A DNA stretch of 64,000 bases, from positions 226,386 to 290,385 of the forward strand of contig JAAGOF010000288.1 of NCBI GenBank assembly GCA_010645155.1. The letters run 5' to 3'. Below the pieces are notes generated by a model. The model saw only the letters and a program-made list of their open reading frames with translations, ran no database searches and was not told the DNA's origin. Below are positions 23,201 to 35,200 of this stretch, one piece after another. The position numbers and the translations under genes are program-made. Position 1 is the first letter of the stretch. The number at the start of each line of letters is the position of its first letter. Source of the DNA: Tigriopus japonicus. Lineage: Eukaryota > Arthropoda > Copepoda > Harpacticoida > Harpacticidae.

Positions 23201-26200
23201 TTTAGAGCATGACGGAAGAACACTTTTACTTTGTCTCTTTGTGACAAGTATCTTTTGAGTTTGGTTGAAATGTGTATTGGGTATAAATTAGCCATGTGTA
23301 GGCGTGGATCATCAAGGCATATTCCTATGTTGAGACAGAGACGTATATTACAATCAAAGAACTTGCACCACGCCTCATCTAAGCAATAATTTAAATGTAA
23401 TTAGCTCGATAACGTTGCCTGTTGACTTTTCATTCGTTTCGAATGCGTTTCAAGAACGAGCAGCTCTGATTTTTTTGTCTATATGAAGGAATATACGAGG
23501 AAATTAGCCGTGACACTTTTTCAAAGATCAATATTGGTCACGCTTTTTCTTAATTTGCCATTAGCGGGAAGTTCAAACGGAAAGACAATTTGCGGGAATT
23601 TCAAATGATTCATGTTGCCATCAATTTTCCCAAGCTAAAATGGTAAATGCATGAAATTTAAAACTAAAGGGCACACGGTGTTCCGAATGGCTTTTTAGGT
23701 TTGAATCAAAATACCCAAAGACACCATGGCACTTTTTGGACCCACAATTCAATGGGGAACAACTTTACTTTTATTGTATTATATAAGATTAGGTCCAGGG
23801 AAAAAGTTATATACCTAAAAACCTATTAAATATAACATTTTTTAACAAACTATTTAATCCATATTTAGAGACCATTTAGTTACCTATTGAATTCAAATTG
23901 AATAAAAATTCATTCAGCAACAGCTGAGTTATTTGACTTTGAATGGTCCATTTTTGACCCCAAAAAGCCGAAAAACGCTACAGTTATATGAAAAAACAAA
24001 TTCCCAAAGATTTCACATAGTTTTTCAATATTGCAAAAATAAATGATTTTTTTCAGTTTTGGTACTTTTGTCAAAATAGCTCAAAATATGAAAAAATATC
24101 ACTTAAAATGCACTTAAATAAGATTTTTGGAAAGTTATTTTCATAACAATTTAGGGTACGCTATGATGTGTGTTGTGCCAAAATTACAAATAAAAATGTC
24201 TAACAGAGTCATATCCAAAATTACGATTTCTAGAAGGACCATGTTCAAAATGGACTAAAATCGAAACTTGAAACATTAACCGATTTCTTCAAAACTTTAA
24301 ATTATTAACCTACTTTGAGTGTCTTTGATACTGCAAAAGTTTTTTATTGGAAAATGTATTTTAAATACCTTTTAAGTGATATTTTTTCTTATTTTGAGCT
24401 ATTTTGACATAAGTTCCAAAAGTCAAAAAAAAAAACATTTTTTTTTGTAATATTGAAAAGCTATGTGAAATCTTTGGGAATTTGTTTTTTCATATAACTA
24501 TAGCGTTTTTCGGCTTTTTGGGGTCAAAAATGGACCATTCAAAGTCAAATACCTCAGCTGTTGCTGAATGAATTTTTATTCAATTTGAATTCAATAGGTA
24601 ACTAAATGGTCTCTAAATATGGATTAAATAGTTTGTTAAAAAATGTTATATTTAATAGGTTTTTAGGTATATAACTTTTTCCCTGGACCTAATCTTATAT
24701 AATACAATAAAAGTAAAGTTGTTCCCCATTGAATTGTGGGTCCAAAAAGTGCCATGGTGTCTTTGGGTATTTTGATTCAAACCTAAAACGCCATTCGGAA
24801 CACCGTGGGCATTTACTGACTCGATAAAAAAACCTTTTTCGACCTCACCACCATTAATTGCCATGCCAGTCTTCCATTTGGCAACGCTGCCTCCAGGGCT
24901 AAAAATAATCAATCTAAATCCAAGGCACTAGATGGTAATTTATTTCAGGTGTCACATCCTGATGTTCCCAATTGGAAAATTTGGCTGGAAACAATTCAAC
25001 CATCAACATTTGTGCTCATTGATTGACATTCAGAGCGCAGGTGTTTCGATTTGTGGAGCAAAGCTGGATCTATACTAGTTTAAATGTTCCTCATATCGTT
25101 TTTGGAAGTTGCAACAACGAAAAAGGGATTAGCCCTCAGGCAACTATCACTCATTCCCTAACTAATTTTTTTGAAGGGCAACACGAACCAGTTTGAATCA
25201 TTCAACTAAAAACAAGCCTCTTTGTTTGAGGATACCATGAAATAAGTGAGTCTCATGTAAGATGTAAAAACCTCAACATTTGTCATCCCCTAGCCAAGAT
25301 TCAGATTTTCACGCTCCGGGACTTTTTCCAGACTAGCAATTTTAGTCTCCCACGGTAGCTTTAGAGAAACCGTGAATGGTTTTGTCATGCAAACCAACTT
25401 GAAGTCATTAAAGATGGGTGTTCTTCTCTTGAGTCGTAATCTTAAGGTGGACCATAGAACAGAATACACCAAGATTCACCTGATGCATTTCAGGTCCGAA
25501 GAAAAAGTATTTTTATCTCTGATCTTGATTTAGGTTATTTTGGTTATTCAAACGAGTTTTATTCGAAACGCTTCCATTTCATGGGGTGATTGTACATTGG
25601 TTTCCAGTCCTCACAAATAATTATATTTGCTTTTTTTTTATTTGAGTAAGGGTCGCCATTTTTTTTTATTGTGCTCAGCGTTGAACTCTCTTTGAGTATT
25701 CTACTCTTTGATTTGTGTCTTTGTGTCATGATGAGAACGTCTAAATCGGTCCTAAAACGACTCGACGACTGTTTTTGTTTGTACGTTTCTGGCCATCATC
25801 CACCATGACCAAGGCAATTTCAAGCGACTGTTTCCATCAAATGCGGGTTGGACTAGTTTTTCTCGATTTGGCTGGCTGCTTGGCTAGATAGCTAATGCAC
25901 GAAAGTAATTGGATTGGACGGAGACGAATTGAAGGCACATGAGAGAGGTTGGAAGTTAAAGAAAGTGCGCTTTTATTGGGCCCCCAAAGACTTGGCAGAC
26001 ATCTTGGCTCCTCTGCCCTCTGATCACGATCGTCGGAAGCCTTGAATCAATCTTGTTCAAAACCGATAATTTATTCATGGTTGGTATTCCGATCCAATCT
26101 ACTTCCAACAGCTTTCGGAACATGTGGGAGGGTGGTGGTGATGATGACACACGATGGAATGCCTCCATCATGAAACATATTCATCTCTTAACGATCCACA

Positions 26201-29200
26201 TGTTGTAGGCATAGATAGTTTCATGAAAAACATTGGATCTCAATCACGGTTTAAAGCTCGGGTATGATTAGAAAGTAGGGCTTCATTTCATGGCTGCAAT
26301 GGTAATTGGAGTTATTTTGTCCCTCCGGATGCTTCTGGTTGACTTCGAGCCCATAGTAATTCGATTCAGGGGAAGCCGAGATGAGTTTGTAATGATCATC
26401 TGCAATGTCATGAGTTCTTGACCACAAAGAGATTGAGATTTCTCTTTGGCTTCTAGCTAGACTTTCAATCCGCCCAATTCCGTCTGCACTCTGTACGTGT
26501 AGAGAGCTCTATGAGAGACGATCAACGCATGTGGAATGACAATGATGCTGAGATGAGACATGTTCATGGAGCGCTTTTTCGCCTACGTGAATGTCTTTGC
26601 ACAAAGACACCCACTCTTTGGAATGCAAAGTGTTCTCAATCCTTCTGGCAAATCTTGATCTTGAAACCCATGGTCATGTCATTCAACCCGATGATCACCA
26701 AAGGTTGAAATTTGGATTGGAGTCAATGGCAAGTAATTCAGTGAGGAAGGCCATTTATCGATTGGTTGGCCTGCTTTGGCACTTGACAAGCTTCTCAAAT
26801 CGCCTCCAATGATGGATGAGGACTTCCTTGTTGGCCTCAATTATGAGGCGCTAAATGATGCTCAACTAACAACTCGTGGAGATCCGATTCCAGATTTATG
26901 TTATCACCCTGAGACAATTAAGGTCCTAGGCCCACTTGGGTGAACACAAAGGAATGAGTTATGAATTGTTGGTGTCACTTCAGTTAAAACTCCATTTGTG
27001 CCTAGGTTGAGTGGTTAAATTTGGGCTACCTGTGAACCAAGGTTCCGATTGGAATCACGAAACCTAGTCAACATTCCTAAAAACTGGGTTTTAACAACAC
27101 CATTTTGAGAGAATGTTAACCACTTCATCCAACGTTATAGGCCATTTTACTCGTCTCAATTTTACGCATGAAGGTAGTTTTTCAATGACTCATCTGGATG
27201 GAGGAGTCAAAAAAGGGTTTACCTTGGATTGAAATGAGTAAACATTGAATTTATGTCCTTTCAAGTTCCCAGAACCTTCGTCGTGAGGAAACCCATTAAA
27301 CAGAGTAGGTCAACAGGCGTTTTGGGCACAAAGAGGAAGAATCGGCTTCATTCTAAGCTGAATTTGCAACTCTTTGTAAACCGCAATTTAGAGTGCAATA
27401 CCAAAACACTTACACTTAAGACACAAAGACAGTAAACCTGAAAACCACGACCACACTCGTTTCTAAGTTTTAGCTCGTTTCCAACGCGAAAGTTTGAGCT
27501 TGTCAAGAAGATTTATGGCTAAACCTATTTACAGTAGAGGAGGGAGCCAAGTGAACCAAACACTGAACAAGATCATTGAGATGAAGATAAGCAGAGTCAG
27601 TCAAGTTCATAGATTTCTCTTGGGCTTTTCTCTTCCGATCAAGAAGTCTTCAGTTTGACGTCATTTCTTGCCCTGAAGGGTTTGAATCGAATGCACCGAT
27701 TCTTTTTAGGCATTGAAGCTTGCCCTTTTCTCTTTACTCATCGGCCTAGAGATCGGGCATTCCTTCAAAAGATCTCAAATGAATGAAGGAGCTTTTCGTT
27801 GGCAAATGAAGTGCAAAAGTGACCAGGTATGGCTTCGTCTGCAAAATTTCAAGCCATTCCAAGAAAAAAATCGTGACGTCACGACAAGGAATACCATTTG
27901 GTCAGTTTTGGGGAATACGAGGAATACTTCATGTCAAATTGAACCGGAGGAAAATGACTAGAATATGATGTGTTGATGAAGTTTGTGTTGGCGTCGCGAG
28001 AATGTGACCCTTTCAACCTCAAATGTTTTTCCTCTCCCATGACTCAAACATACCCATTGTGGCAAATGTCTTGATTAGTACCATTACAACCTTCTCGTGT
28101 TACAAATGTCTTCCTGTTTGCTCTTGAAGAAGGAACAGAGCCTGAATTAACCTGTTCGCTTATCCGCACAACTAAGGCTAAAATTCAAATTCTGTCATTT
28201 CAGGTATGCCATTTTTAATGTCGCATTTTGCCACATCAAGTTTAGAGAAGAGAAACACAAGTGACAAATGGACTTGTGTTGTGAAGCTGACACAAAAGTC
28301 ACTCACATGTTCTTGGAAATGGCCGCACTTCAACATGGAATGGGCTCTAGAGTTTTTGGTGGTGAACTCCAATCTCACCTGGAATACCAAATCAGGTTTC
28401 TCTCTCCTCCTTTGTCGCCAAGACCAACAAGTGCTTGGTTGACCCACTCTCACCAAACTCGAATCCAGGATGAATGTGTTGCTCATGACTAAACCTTGTG
28501 TATGGTAGGAGACACTTGTTTTTTGAAACCTTTTGGGAACCTTCAAGAAGTTTTAACAAGTCTATTTGAAATGGGTCATCTCGGTTTGTTGGCAATTAAG
28601 ACAGGAATGGTTCAAGCCTGATTTGTGAAATTGGCCAAGGTCTTATCTGGCTTATCGATAAGAGCAACTCTTCTCAGAGAAGAAAAGGGAGAGGCCCTAA
28701 TATTTGCTTAGACCATCGATCAAGAAACCAATTCTTGTTGGCAAGCTGTAATTATTGATTTTGTTGTCTCAGCATGAGATAAACTTGTACCCAAACTGCA
28801 ACACTACGTAGGTTTCAATTCAAACACAAGAGCAGCATTTTTCAGTCAGGAAGGACTGGATTTTGTTGGTTCTTATCCAACTTCCAAGGAAATCCACAAA
28901 CAGTTGTCTAAAATTGTAATTGAAGGGGAGGAAATTTAGTGGTTTTACATTTGAGACGAAATTCAACAACTTGGACGGGCCAACCCTGGGCAGGAAAATC
29001 CAATCAAACAATACGGATTACTAAAACGTAGTGCTTTTTATATAATGGCTGTCAGTGGGCATTTTTGCTTCGAGTCATTGATGCAAGGCTTCAAATTTCT
29101 TTGATAGTTTTCAACGACAAAAGTGTATCTTGTTGACCTTTTTCTCAATGGGCAAAGTCTTTTCAACATAATTCTTATTGGTGATAGACCTGTTTTTATT

Positions 29201-32200
29201 TCGCTCTCAATAGAAAGTCTGGTTGCGACTAGAGCGCTATAATTTTATTATAGCGCTCTAGTTGTGGCTGTGGTTGGTGAAAATCAGTGATGCTACATTT
29301 TTATAGTCTTCATTTATGAAAATGATGATTAGGGAAAGTTATTTTAAAAAATAAATTAAGGAGTTGCAGATATTGGCAAAACCTGGAAATTAAGGGTCAG
29401 GATGAAACTGTACCTTTGTTTTTACTCGCTGAAATATATTTCTGCGACCTTAAATCTGGCTATTTGACAATGATTTGTCATGTTTTGGTGAATTGTCATC
29501 GGAATTATTTAGCAACACTGGATTAGATTGAAGATAAAACCCGAATTTATAGATGGACAAGACTCATGCATAACGTTGATTTTGACGCTGATGATAATGG
29601 GTAGGTCATGTCGAGTAAATGAAGGACTACTCTTAATCAGGTTCTGTTTGATACGGTTCAGATTCAATTTATGGCCCCCTGTCGAGTTAGTTCATGGGTA
29701 CATGGTAAGTGTTTTCGCCATGAGGCATCCAAGTAGAAAGTGTTGATGCAAATTGTAGAGTTCGTTACCCTAGGCTTGAAATTAGATCTTGGCTTCAAGA
29801 ACGAAGCTTTTTCCCCCCGGTTACAATGCGGTATTGAGTGGAGTGTGAAAAATTGGCATTCACTCGAAAGAAGGGCTTGAAATTACAAATGCCCTGCCCG
29901 ATACTTTCAACGTAGTTAGTTAGATAACTTCCGATTTTTTTCTCCTTGTGACTATTTTGGGCAATTAAATGGGTTACGTAACAGATCTTGCCTTTTTGCC
30001 CGGACAATTTCAAGATACGAAAGGCTGAATCGGAAAACAAAAGATTGTCGGCTTCCAATTTGATTGGTTCTCTTTCACTTTTGCGCCCCAGGTGTCAAAT
30101 AAAACCATAAATCGAACTTGGTTTGTTTGATTTCGTTTTCCTCCAGCTTTCTCTGATACCAACAATCCCTAAAAATAACCATTCCTTTTGATAAAAATAG
30201 ATTGAGTGCAGAAGTGAATTTACAACGGAAGCAAGTCATCAAGTTCGTCCCAAAATTGGTTTCATACAATGCATTTCATTTTGGGGGATTTAAACCACCT
30301 CTGAGATAGGCGTGTTTTTCAATTCCCGAAATAGGCTTTCATCCCGTGTTATTGGCTCATCTTAGTCCCCCAATTCCATGTATTTGAGGGGGTGAAGAGC
30401 GTTTCCTGTGAAGTTGAAAACCAGGAAGAACCACTCCATTGATGATGTCGTTGAACATGTGCTAACTCCAATCTTTGGATGGAAACAATTTGCTTGGCGC
30501 CCACTTTTTTTCCTGCGTAATTGTCGTAATCAAAGGGAGCGGACAAATTTATCGCTGAGTGCAAACCCACTCAAATAGAATTGCGACCCTTTTCCTCCTG
30601 CCTTCCTTCTTTGAAACGGAGAAAGAGAATCGATTCACCGAGAATCGTGAATGTTCCTGACCCGGTTTCGGCATCGTAATTGTTGTCGTGAGAAAAAGTC
30701 CAGAGAAATTCATTCCTCGACTTGTAAAGTGAATAAATAGAGCCTTCAATAGTGGTAGTCTGCCACACCGTTGATTGAGATTGTCATCCTGATTAGCATA
30801 AAGTTCAACAAGGAACAAAGGAATGACTAATGGATAGCTGTATTAAGACCTGACGGAGGCAGCATCCCTGCATCCATGAATGTCACCTGAATTACTCAGA
30901 TGTTATGCTTGAAAAGCTGAGCTTATTCATTTTGAGTTTATCAGTGACTTCTAATGGGAAGAATCTTTTTATGTATAACTGGCCCTCCGAAGACTTTTGG
31001 CATTCCTTTGAAAGTTTTTGATAGAAGGTGGGGAGGTGAAACCTGAGTTCCTTGAGAGCCGCCTTTAGAGTGTCTACTTGATAACTACTCTACTTGATTG
31101 GAGGTTGTCATTGTTGGCCGAAAGAATACTTAGTCGGCAACTTGATGAAAAATGAACTTACCTCTCTTCTTGAATGAAGAAATCTTTGCTTGATTTTTTA
31201 CACTTGCATGGATCCGCTATTTGCATACAATTTCGTCCTGTTATAGTTGAATGGATGAGAATATACGTATATAGTAGATGGTGGATGATCCTACCACAAT
31301 AAGTCCGTTGAAAGATACATTTTTTCAAGCACATTAGATAAATGTGGAATCTAATACAGAATTGTTTTACAAGCCAGGGTATTTAGGGATCAACGTGACT
31401 CATTCTTCACAAGCACATGTAACCATATCTTGAGCCCTTAATCCGGGGGATACAATGAAATTTAAAAAAATGTACATAAAAAGAAATTCAATTGTTACAT
31501 TTGCGTTTCAAGGTTTGTCGAGTGCAAAAAATGTAACTTCTTCCTTCTTTGAGTTTAATCATGAATTTGAACAAATATTGTCTTTCGAAGAAAAAAGGGC
31601 GCATGGTGCGCATGTCGCCGATCATTTTTTTGAACATTGTGTATTCAGATCAGATCGCAATTGATTATTCAATGGGAAGGTTCATGATGTGACATTACAT
31701 GACGGAAGAGTTCTTGACATGCTCTGTGATGAGAAAAAGATCGAGGTCTGTTCAAAGTAGGAAAAATATCACTTCGTGCTTGAGCTCTTCAATGCATCCA
31801 TCGACATTCTCTTTGTGTAATCTTGTGAAGCTCTTGATCTTGATCGATAATATACGGGCATTTTGGGTTCAATACCCGTCGATGTGTGGACAAGATAAGC
31901 TTCAATCAAAGTCCTTGAAGTGTCTTGAACCACTTTGCTGACCATAGATGTAACTTACACACCTTGAATATGATTGTCAATGAAGATGGTTTCACCCGAG
32001 GAAGTTCTGGGAAAATCTGGTCGTAGATAACGCACCATAAAATCAGATTTAATGCCACTTCCCGTGTCCACCTTCAAGTTTCCCTATCTCTCTACGCTTT
32101 AATGGACATCTGGAGCAAAAATGAACCCTCTCAGGATCCTGATTACATGAAAATATGACTCCTTTTTTCAAATCAAGTTATTGTTGTTGTTCATGATTGC

Positions 32201-35200
32201 ATAACACTTCATCGGAAGATTCCAGAAGCCATTAGAAAACCTAATTATTGACTAAGTAGTGTTCCCTGTCCACTGAAGTGTGTCAGCTTGTTCATAATAA
32301 AATCTGGATTTTGCTTTTGCATATAGCCCGAAGCTTGCTTCCCATAAACTACTTGGCTTAGAAGACAATCAACAACAACAACAACGACTCTCCAGATGGT
32401 TTATGACGGACTGTTGTCGGGCAATATCCGGTGGAAACTAGTCGTGTTTGTGTTGATACTGACGGATTTTAATCGCGTGGTAGACTTGACATGGTTCTTT
32501 AAGTCTCTGCTTCCCTTGTTCATGGTAAAGAGATGGTGAATGGTTGATGGTTTCTTGCGATAGCTCGATACGCTTCACTCAAATTCAGATCCTGCCTGAT
32601 TTGTCCACAGATTTGAGTAGAGTTTTAGATTGAAAGATCGTGAGCCAAAATTGCTAAGATTATGTTTACACTTTTACAATAGTTGTCCGACATAATTTGA
32701 TAGTTTGTTGAAGTTTTGTCAGAACGTGCTAGCCAGTAACTGGATTAGGTTTCGTGAGGGACATTTTAAAAAATCGGAACAATGGTCAAGTTTTTTGAAC
32801 AAAACCTCAACGTTGAAAAGTGGCGCATTTTCTCCATTTACATTTTAATGGCTTTGTTTTGCCAACAAGCTCTTTGATTTCAAAGCACAGGAAACGCTGT
32901 CTTAAAAAGATCAGATTCCAGATTCATGGGAAATCATCGCCGGATAAACACGGCAATGGGGGATTTCCTTGCGTGTTTTTGACCGAATTTCGTCGAACAT
33001 TCACCCTCAATTTACCAGAACCGTTTTATATCGAGCACAAAGAGATTTATTTTCCTCTACGACGCCGCATAAAGATGAATATCAGGAAGAGAAATGTGAA
33101 AGGGATTTCTTGTGGTAATTGAATCGAACGCCTTGAGCGGAGAAGTTGGCCAGCACTTTTTGGGCGTACCAAATTGGTGTCTTATCATCGGGGTTGGACC
33201 TGAATTTGCCCATTTAGATGAGGAGTGAAAATTCATTGCGTCTTGCAGAAAGTGTCTCTTGGTGCAAGAAAGAGAAGCCAAATCGGCGGCATTAGCATGT
33301 TTTGCCTTTACTCTTGGGGAGATATCGAAGTCGGTAATGAAATGAAAGTTTCAATGAGCGTGCTGTTCGTTCTACTCCTTTCATAAGTCCCCTTTTTCCG
33401 CTTCAAGCTCACAAAATGGTCATGATTTTCTAGACAGAAAGTGCGCCAACGTGTTAAAGCGTTATGTTTTGTTATTGTCAAATAAACATGTATTAGTAGG
33501 GTTGGCTTTGAAATATCTCACTAAAAAGAGCCCTTGGCAGACAAGTTCCGAAATCCCCTTATTAGACATTTGACATTCTTTGATCGGTGCAAAATGACAG
33601 GAAATGATACGAATCCGCTACAAATAATCGCTTTGGCCTGCAAGGAAGATTGATCTATCATTAATCGACCACAGAGACGACCAATTGTCCTTACATCCGC
33701 GATGATAATGCCAGAAGTGGTAATACAATGTGACGTTTATTTCTAAGGTGATTGGTACACAAATCGATACAATACTGGAATTACATTCAAGATGCATTCT
33801 CTTCTGACACAAATTGGGTTAAACACTTATTTGCATTATAACTTAAGGAACATTGCTCGAAAGACAGGCTTTCAATCTCAACTGTGCATTCTTTCTGCGA
33901 ATTAGACGACAAGAGCGAAGCTTGTGAGTTTTTGCGACGCGTCAATTTTGGAATGTTGAGAGGTTCCGTGAAGGATTTACAGAATTTTTCGAAACAATTA
34001 TCCGATTCGCTCCTCTTTCTCCGACGTCGAAACCGAGGTTTTGGCGCGTTCTTTGATTGTTGAACGGCGTTCGTGATCCAGAAAAGAAGCATAATGGAAC
34101 AATTTTTCGAGGTTGAAAGCACGAATTGGTTTGAGGTTTCACTTTGCACTTGTCTTCAGATTACTGCAACGTCCAATAGAGGCGATATCTTTGGAGAAGA
34201 AGAAGCGGATAAAATGTCTTAAAAAGCGAACTGTGTATTTGGATGAGAAAAGCATTCGTCATTTCTCACACTCATCGATTCAAAGGTTCACACTATACTG
34301 AAGACTCGGTATCCTCAAGGCTTTCACGGAGTGCGCTTTTTTAAAACAAGGGAAAGCTCAAAATGGGCCAGCTCGATCCAGTTTCCCTTGAGACCCCCCT
34401 AGAAATCTAGGTAGGATTTATTTGAAGCCTAAAATGTTAAAAATGTGCATCACTACTTCTTGAATAGTCTTTGTTCAACAAAGTCAAGAGCTTGCTTAAT
34501 TATTTGGGCACTGCATGCATTTGACATGCCTTTTAATTCACAATAACGACCCCTTGTCCTTGACATCCAAATGTGCATCCTTAAACAAAAACGTTGTCGA
34601 GTCTCTTTAGGTTGATACAAAACTCTAGAAATTCATTTAAACCCTGTTTGTCTTATGGGAACGTCGTAATGTATCCTTTCAGTTATCTTACGAAAGATTT
34701 AAATTTTTGTGGAAAGGCATCCAGGAAAATCTGAAGGTAGACACACGAGATGAAGTGCACATGTCCTCAAAAGTTTACCCTTACTTCAAATCCAGTTGGG
34801 TAGAATTTGAGAAAGCCTCGACTGGGGTTCTCTTATTTCGTGATGAAGTTTTTTTCCTAGACCCCATGCAGAGTGAATTCAAGTACTCCAAAGTAGACAG
34901 AGCATCGTCCATTGAGAGAGAATTCAATTCATTGGAAAACAAATTTCTCATGTAATGTATGCATGCCGGACGGAGTCAAATGAATAGCACAATTGTAGGA
35001 CAAATGGCTTGACGGCGTGCCTCCATAAATGAAAACATTTCGCCAGAAGGTCGTACAAATCACAAATCATGCGTGGGAAAGGCCGAAATGAGTCAGTCAT
35101 CACATCACAAGAATTCTCGCCGTACCTTGTCCCAAAAGTCGTGTCGCGCTACACAAGATGATGGATTGTTGTGAGCAGAATTTGGAAAATCAGGGATGCG

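Noticed and set aside
24652..24912. 86-codon minus-strand frame near the large foldback
   Set aside because: About half of it is the foldback arm itself; the remainder shows no family resemblance.
28178..28546. 122-codon minus-strand frame, with plus-strand frames across it
   Set aside because: Several frames are open together here, which is typical of low-stop chance sequence rather than coding.
30349..30818. Chain of minus-strand frames that might be exons of a second nested gene
   Set aside because: The frames overlap in different phases and I could not find GT/AG junctions that link them into a sensible protein.
33787..34149. 120-codon minus-strand frame with a basic cluster
   Set aside because: Basic run only, no recognised domain, and an alternative frame is open over the same bases.
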